Below the pieces are notes generated by a model that saw only the letters and a list, made by a program, of their open reading frames with translations, ran no database searches and had not been told where the DNA came from. Position numbers and translations under genes: made by a program. From Undibacter mobilis (GTDB lineage Bacteria; Pseudomonadota; Alphaproteobacteria; Rhizobiales; Xanthobacteraceae), in assembly GCF_003367195.1 (NCBI RefSeq), contig NZ_QRGO01000002.1:310001-374000 (forward strand): a stretch of DNA of 64,000 nucleotides, read 5' to 3'. This document shows positions 59,981-64,000 of the stretch, one piece after another. The first letter of the stretch is position 1; every line of letters begins with the position of its first letter.

Positions 59981-62900
59981 ATGAATTTCTCACGTTTCTT
60001 TATCGACCGGCCGATTTTCGCCGGCGTGCTGTCGGTGTTGATTTTCCTCGCCGGCCTCCTGGCCATGCGAGCAATGCCGATCTCGGAATATCCGGAAGTG
60101 GTGCCGCCCTCTGTCGTGGTGCGCGCGCAGTATCCGGGCGCCAACCCGCGCGTCATCGCGGAGACGGTGGCGACGCCGATCGAAGAATCCGTCAACGGCG
60201 TCGAAGGCATGCTCTATATGAACAGCCAGGCGACGACCGACGGCGTGATGAATCTCACCGTGACCTTCGCGCTCGGCACCGATCCCGACAAGGCGACGCA
60301 GCTCGTGCAGAACCGCGTGTCGCAGGCCGAAGCCCGCCTGCCCGAGGAAGTGCGCCAGCTCGGCATTACCACGACGAAAAGCTCGCCCGACCTGACCATG
60401 GTCGTGCATCTTCTGTCGCCGAACGGTCGCTACGACATGACCTATCTGCGCAACTACGGCATCCTCAACGTGAAGGATCGCCTGTCGCGCATCCCGGGCA
60501 TCGGCTCGGTGCAGTTGTTCGGCGCGGGCGACTACGCCATGCGCGTCTGGCTCGATCCGCAGAAGGTTGCCGCGCGCAGCCTGTCGGCCGGCGACATTGT
60601 CCGGGAAATCCGGGCGCAGAATGTTCAGGCCGCCGCCGGCATCGTCGGCGCCGCGCCGAGCGTTCCCGGCCTCGATCTTCAGCTTTCATTGAACGCGCAA
60701 GGCCGCCTCGACAGCATCGATGACTTCGGCGAAATCATCGTCCGCACCGGCGCCGACGGCCAAGTGACGCGACTGAAGGATGTCGCACGCCTGGAACTCG
60801 GATCGGCCGATTACTCGCTGCGGTCCCTGCTCGACAACAAGGACGCCGTCGCCATCGGCATCATGCAGGCGCCCGGCTCCAACGCCCTCGATATCTCCCA
60901 GAATGTCCGCAAGGTGATGGCCGACCTGAAGCACGCCATGCCGGACGGCGTCGACTACGCCATCGTCTATGACCCGACGCAGTTCATAAGCGCGTCGATC
61001 GAGGCCGTGGTGCATACCCTGCTCGAAGCCATCGTGCTGGTCGTGCTCGTGGTCATCCTGTTCCTGCAGACCTGGCGCGCCTCGATCATTCCCCTGCTCG
61101 CCGTGCCCGTGTCCATCGTCGGCACTTTCGCGGTGATGTACGCTCTCGGCTTCTCGATCAACGCTCTGACGCTGTTCGGCCTGGTGCTGGCCATCGGTAT
61201 CGTGGTCGACGACGCCATCGTCGTCGTCGAAAACGTCGAACGCAACATCGAGAACGGGTTGTCGGCGCGGGCCGCGACCTACCAGGCCATGAGCGAAGTG
61301 TCGGGGCCGATCGTCGCCATCGCGCTGGTGCTGGTCGCCGTGTTCGTGCCGCTCGCCTTCATCAGCGGTCTGTCCGGCCAGTTCTACAATCAGTTCGCAC
61401 TGACCATCGCCATCTCGACGGTGATTTCGGCGATCAACTCGCTGACCTTGTCGCCGGCGCTCGCCGCCATGCTGCTCAAGGGCCATGATGCGCCGAAGGA
61501 CAGGCTGACCCGCGCCATGGACAAGGTGCTCGGGCCGTTCTTCCGGCTGTTCAACAAGGTCTTCACGCGCGGCACGCAGGGTTATACCGGCGGCGTCAAG
61601 AGCCTGCTCGGCCGCAAGGCGGCGGTCATGGGCGTCTACGCCGTGCTGGTCGGCGTCACGGTCGGCCTGTTCCAGATCGTGCCCGGCGGCTTCGTGCCGG
61701 CGCAGGACAAGCAGTATCTCGTCGGCTTCGCGCAGTTGCCCGACGGCGCCACGCTCGACCGCACCGAAGATGTCATCCGCCGCATGAGCGACATCGCGCT
61801 CAAGGAGCCGGGCGTCGAAAGCGCGGTCGCCTTCCCCGGCCTGTCGATCGCCGGCTTCACCAACTCATCGAATGCCGGCATCGTCTTCGTGACGCTCAAG
61901 CCGTTCGCCGAGCGCAAGACGCCGAACCTGTCGGGCGGCGCCATCGCCATGGCGCTGAACCAGAAGTTCTTCGGCATCGACGAAGCCTTCATCGCCATGT
62001 TCCCGCCGCCGCCCGTGATGGGCCTCGGCACCATCGGCGGCTTCAAGCTGCAGATCGAGGACCGCGCCGGTCTCGGCTACAAGGCCCTCGACGATGCCAC
62101 CAAGGCGTTTCTCGGCAAGGCGATGGCCGCGCCCGAGCTCGCCGGCCTGTTCACCAGCTATCGCGTGAACGTGCCGCAGCTTTACGCCGACATCGACCGC
62201 ACCGCCGCGCGTCAGCTCTCGGTGGCCGTGCCGGACATCTTCGAGACCCTGCAGGCCTATCTCGGCTCGGTCTATGTCAACGACTTCAACAAGTTCGGCC
62301 GCACTTATTCGGTGCGCGTGCAGGCGGATGCCAAATATCGCGCCCACGCCGAAGATATCAGCCGGCTTCAGGTGCGTTCGACCACCGGGCGGATGGTGCC
62401 GCTCGGCGCCGTGCTGAAGATGAAGACCACCGCCGGCCCCGAACGCGCGCAGCGCTACAACGGCTTCCTCGCCGCCGATATCTCGGGCGGCCCTGCCCCC
62501 GGCTATTCGTCGGGTCAGGCGCAGGAGGTGATCGAGCGCATCGCCAAGGAGACGTTGCCCGCCGGCATCAGCTACGAATGGACCGAGCTGACCTATCAGC
62601 AGATCCTCGCCGGCAACTCCGCGGTGCTGATCTATCCGATCGCGATCCTGCTCGTCTTCCTGGTGCTGGCCGCGCTCTATGAAAGCCTCGTCCTGCCGGT
62701 GGCGATCATGCTGATCGTGCCGATGGGCCTGATGGCCGCCATGGCCGGCGTGTGGCTGACCGGCGGCGACAACAACATCTTCACCCAGATCGGCCTGTTC
62801 GTGCTGGTCGGCCTCTCCGCCAAGAACGCCATCCTGATCGTCGAGTTCGCGCGCGAGCTGGAATTCGCCGGCCGCAAACCGTTCGAAGCGGCGCTCGAGG

Positions 62901-63169
62901 CCAGCCGGCTGCGGCTGCGGCCGATCCTCATGACCTCGATGGCCTTCATCATGGGCGTGGTGCCGCTCGTCACGTCGGAAGGCGCCGGCGCCGAGATGCG
63001 TCACGCCATGGGCGTTGCGGTGTTCGCCGGCATGATCGGCGTCACCTTCTTCGGCATTTTCCTCACGCCGGTCTTCTATCTCTTGGTGCGAGCGCTGTCC
63101 GGCTTCAAACCGCTGCGCAATCACAATGCCGCGCCTGAGGAAATACCGGCCGCCGCTCACGCCCCCTGA
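59981..63169 (+). CDS. RND efflux permease, HAE1 family (AcrB/MexF-like)
   Basis: 1062 residues, full length. N-terminal FIDRPIFAGVLSVLIFLAG, proton-relay Asp pair in GIVVDDAIVVVENVERN near residue 410, and GLSAKNAILIVEFAREL near 950; twelve membrane segments in two halves with large periplasmic loops. It exports hydrophobic drugs, dyes or aromatic compounds with the adaptor 54 bp upstream. No outer-membrane factor follows, so it must share one from elsewhere. Confidence 0.95.
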   Translation: MNFSRFFIDRPIFAGVLSVLIFLAGLLAMRAMPISEYPEVVPPSVVVRAQYPGANPRVIAETVATPIEESVNGVEGMLYMNSQATTDGVMNLTVTFALGTDPDKATQLVQNRVSQAEARLPEEVRQLGITTTKSSPDLTMVVHLLSPNGRYDMTYLRNYGILNVKDRLSRIPGIGSVQLFGAGDYAMRVWLDPQKVAARSLSAGDIVREIRAQNVQAAAGIVGAAPSVPGLDLQLSLNAQGRLDSIDDFGEIIVRTGADGQVTRLKDVARLELGSADYSLRSLLDNKDAVAIGIMQAPGSNALDISQNVRKVMADLKHAMPDGVDYAIVYDPTQFISASIEAVVHTLLEAIVLVVLVVILFLQTWRASIIPLLAVPVSIVGTFAVMYALGFSINALTLFGLVLAIGIVVDDAIVVVENVERNIENGLSARAATYQAMSEVSGPIVAIALVLVAVFVPLAFISGLSGQFYNQFALTIAISTVISAINSLTLSPALAAMLLKGHDAPKDRLTRAMDKVLGPFFRLFNKVFTRGTQGYTGGVKSLLGRKAAVMGVYAVLVGVTVGLFQIVPGGFVPAQDKQYLVGFAQLPDGATLDRTEDVIRRMSDIALKEPGVESAVAFPGLSIAGFTNSSNAGIVFVTLKPFAERKTPNLSGGAIAMALNQKFFGIDEAFIAMFPPPPVMGLGTIGGFKLQIEDRAGLGYKALDDATKAFLGKAMAAPELAGLFTSYRVNVPQLYADIDRTAARQLSVAVPDIFETLQAYLGSVYVNDFNKFGRTYSVRVQADAKYRAHAEDISRLQVRSTTGRMVPLGAVLKMKTTAGPERAQRYNGFLAADISGGPAPGYSSGQAQEVIERIAKETLPAGISYEWTELTYQQILAGNSAVLIYPIAILLVFLVLAALYESLVLPVAIMLIVPMGLMAAMAGVWLTGGDNNIFTQIGLFVLVGLSAKNAILIVEFARELEFAGRKPFEAALEASRLRLRPILMTSMAFIMGVVPLVTSEGAGAEMRHAMGVAVFAGMIGVTFFGIFLTPVFYLLVRALSGFKPLRNHNAAPEEIPAAAHAP

Positions 63170-63183
63170 GCGGACGACCAACG

Positions 63184-63217
63184 TGCGATGCCGCCTTTCC
63201 CCGAAGGCGGCATCGCA
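63184..63217 (+). terminator. Rho-independent terminator of the RND operon
   Basis: A perfect 14-bp stem (arm TGCGATGCCGCCTT) with a 6-base loop, 14 bp after the permease stop, followed by TCGTTTTATT. It lies between convergent genes. Confidence 0.88.
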
Positions 63218-63237
63218 TCGTTTTATTGGCAGCGCGC

Positions 63238-64000
63238 CTAGCGCCAGCCCATCCCCGGCGCGACGTGCTTGAGGATCGCCTCGATGACATGGGCGTTGTA
63301 GTCGACGCCGAGCTGGTTCGGCACCGTCAGCAATAATGTATCGGCTTCGGCGATGGCCTCGTCGCCTTTGAGTTGCTCGATCAGCTTGTCCGGCTCCGCC
63401 GCATAAGAGCGGCCGAAAATCGCGCGCTCCTTGTCGCTGAGGAAACCGATCTGGTCCTCGCTCTCGTCGCGATCGAAGTACATGCGGTCCTGGTCGCTCA
63501 CCAGCGCGAAGATCGAGCGCGACACCGAGACGCGCGGTGTCCCTGCATGGCCCGCTTCTTTCCACGCGTCGCGATAGAGCCGGATTTGCTCGGCCTGCTG
63601 CACATGGAACGGCTTGCCGCTCTCGTCGATCTTCAAGGTCGACGACTGCAGATGCATGCCGAGCTTGGCCGCCCACGCCGCCGTGGCATTGGTGCCGGCG
63701 CCCCACCAGATGCGCTGGCGCAGGCCTTCGGAAAACGGCTCGAGCCGCAGCAGGCCCGGCGGGTTCGGAAACATCGGCCGCGGGTTCGGCTTGGCGAAGC
63801 CCTCGCCCTTCAGGAGTTCGAGAAACACTTCGGTGTGCTTGCGCGCCATGTCGGCATCGGTCATCCCCTCGGGCGGCACGTAGCCGAAGTAACGGAAGCC
63901 GTCGATCACCTGCTCCGGCGAGCCGCGCGAAATGCCGAGCTGCAGCCGCCCGCCGGCGATGAGGTCGGCGCTGCCGGCATCCTCCGCCATGTAGAACGGG
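63238..64000 (-). CDS. LLM-class flavin-dependent oxidoreductase, partial (5' end outside window)
   Basis: About 254 C-terminal residues of a bacterial luciferase-like (F420/FMN) monooxygenase are visible; the frame stays open to the window end, where PFYMAEDAGSADLIAGGRLQLGISRGSP is read. This block is a hallmark of the LLM family. The protein ends GMGWR. The first part, with the substrate-facing strands, lies beyond base 64000. Its substrate is unknown; it converges on the RND operon terminator. Confidence 0.87.
   Translation of the reverse strand, partial: PFYMAEDAGSADLIAGGRLQLGISRGSPEQVIDGFRYFGYVPPEGMTDADMARKHTEVFLELLKGEGFAKPNPRPMFPNPPGLLRLEPFSEGLRQRIWWGAGTNATAAWAAKLGMHLQSSTLKIDESGKPFHVQQAEQIRLYRDAWKEAGHAGTPRVSVSRSIFALVSDQDRMYFDRDESEDQIGFLSDKERAIFGRSYAAEPDKLIEQLKGDEAIAEADTLLLTVPNQLGVDYNAHVIEAILKHVAPGMGWR

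Noticed and set aside
61865..63706. 613-codon minus-strand frame opposite the RND permease
   Set aside because: It lies over the clear AcrB-like gene and the terminator; its composition is that of a shadow frame with no family match.

Overview
The window reads as a chromosomal segment of a high-GC alphaproteobacterium of the order Hyphomicrobiales, most like Bradyrhizobiaceae/Xanthobacteraceae (Rhodopseudomonas, Bradyrhizobium, Pseudolabrys type). The evidence is the gene families present: a Cys-type formate dehydrogenase with a DUF3305/DUF3306 accessory block, an HWE histidine kinase, Bug-type receptors, CoxLSM-like molybdenum hydroxylase subunits and a 42-residue small membrane protein. No rRNA, tRNA, CRISPR array, insertion sequence or phage gene was seen. 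By eye the first 25 kb is less GC-rich, especially between genes, than the rest.

Bases 1-25.2 kb form a catabolic island. On the minus strand there are several operons: (i) quinone oxidoreductase, acyl-CoA synthetase, thioesterase, a two-subunit TPP decarboxylase, aldehyde dehydrogenase and a hydantoinase A (cut by the window edge); (ii) a three-subunit molybdenum hydroxylase with CoxG-like and dihydroxyphthalate-decarboxylase-like proteins; (iii) an SsuBC-type importer with a cyclic-amide hydrolase-like protein and an isochorismatase-fold amidohydrolase; (iv) a Rieske oxygenase, two SDR dehydrogenases and a flavoprotein reductase; (v) a Rid protein and an Asp/Glu racemase-fold protein; (vi) a Bug solute receptor. 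A LysR regulator, an importer receptor and an AbrB-type permease lie on the plus strand. Together they suggest uptake, hydroxylation and opening of an aromatic or N-heterocyclic (ureide, imide or hydantoin-like) substrate. The substrate cannot be read from the sequence.

Bases 25.3-38.9 kb hold a complete membrane-bound formate dehydrogenase (gamma, beta, alpha, small Tat protein, HTH-TorD chaperone) and a tightly overlapping set of uncharacterised partners (DUF3306, DUF3305, DUF6352-like, DUF6505-like, a degenerate biotin/lipoate ligase fold). A polyferredoxin and a WD40-cytochrome c fusion follow. A DEAD-box helicase comes next (39.2-41.1 kb).

Bases 41.2-50.5 kb hold a dipeptide-type ABC importer operon, a divergent RpiR/SIS regulator, a metallo-deacetylase and a D-threonine aldolase/D-serine dehydratase-fold enzyme. 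This suggests uptake and breakdown of an N-acylated or D-amino-acid compound. Bases 50.6-53.2 kb hold a LysR regulator divergent from an extradiol-type ring-cleaving dioxygenase and an esterase, resembling hydroquinone/quinone detoxification units.

Bases 53.3-56.8 kb hold the most unusual pair: a 642-residue protein of unknown function ending in a PhoU/DUF47-like helical region, followed by a pyruvate-phosphate-dikinase relative that keeps the ATP-grasp and phospho-histidine domains but lacks the PEP/pyruvate barrel. An HWE histidine kinase follows. Bases 58-63.2 kb hold a TetR regulator divergent from an RND efflux pair, closed by a strong terminator. The window ends inside an LLM-class flavin monooxygenase.
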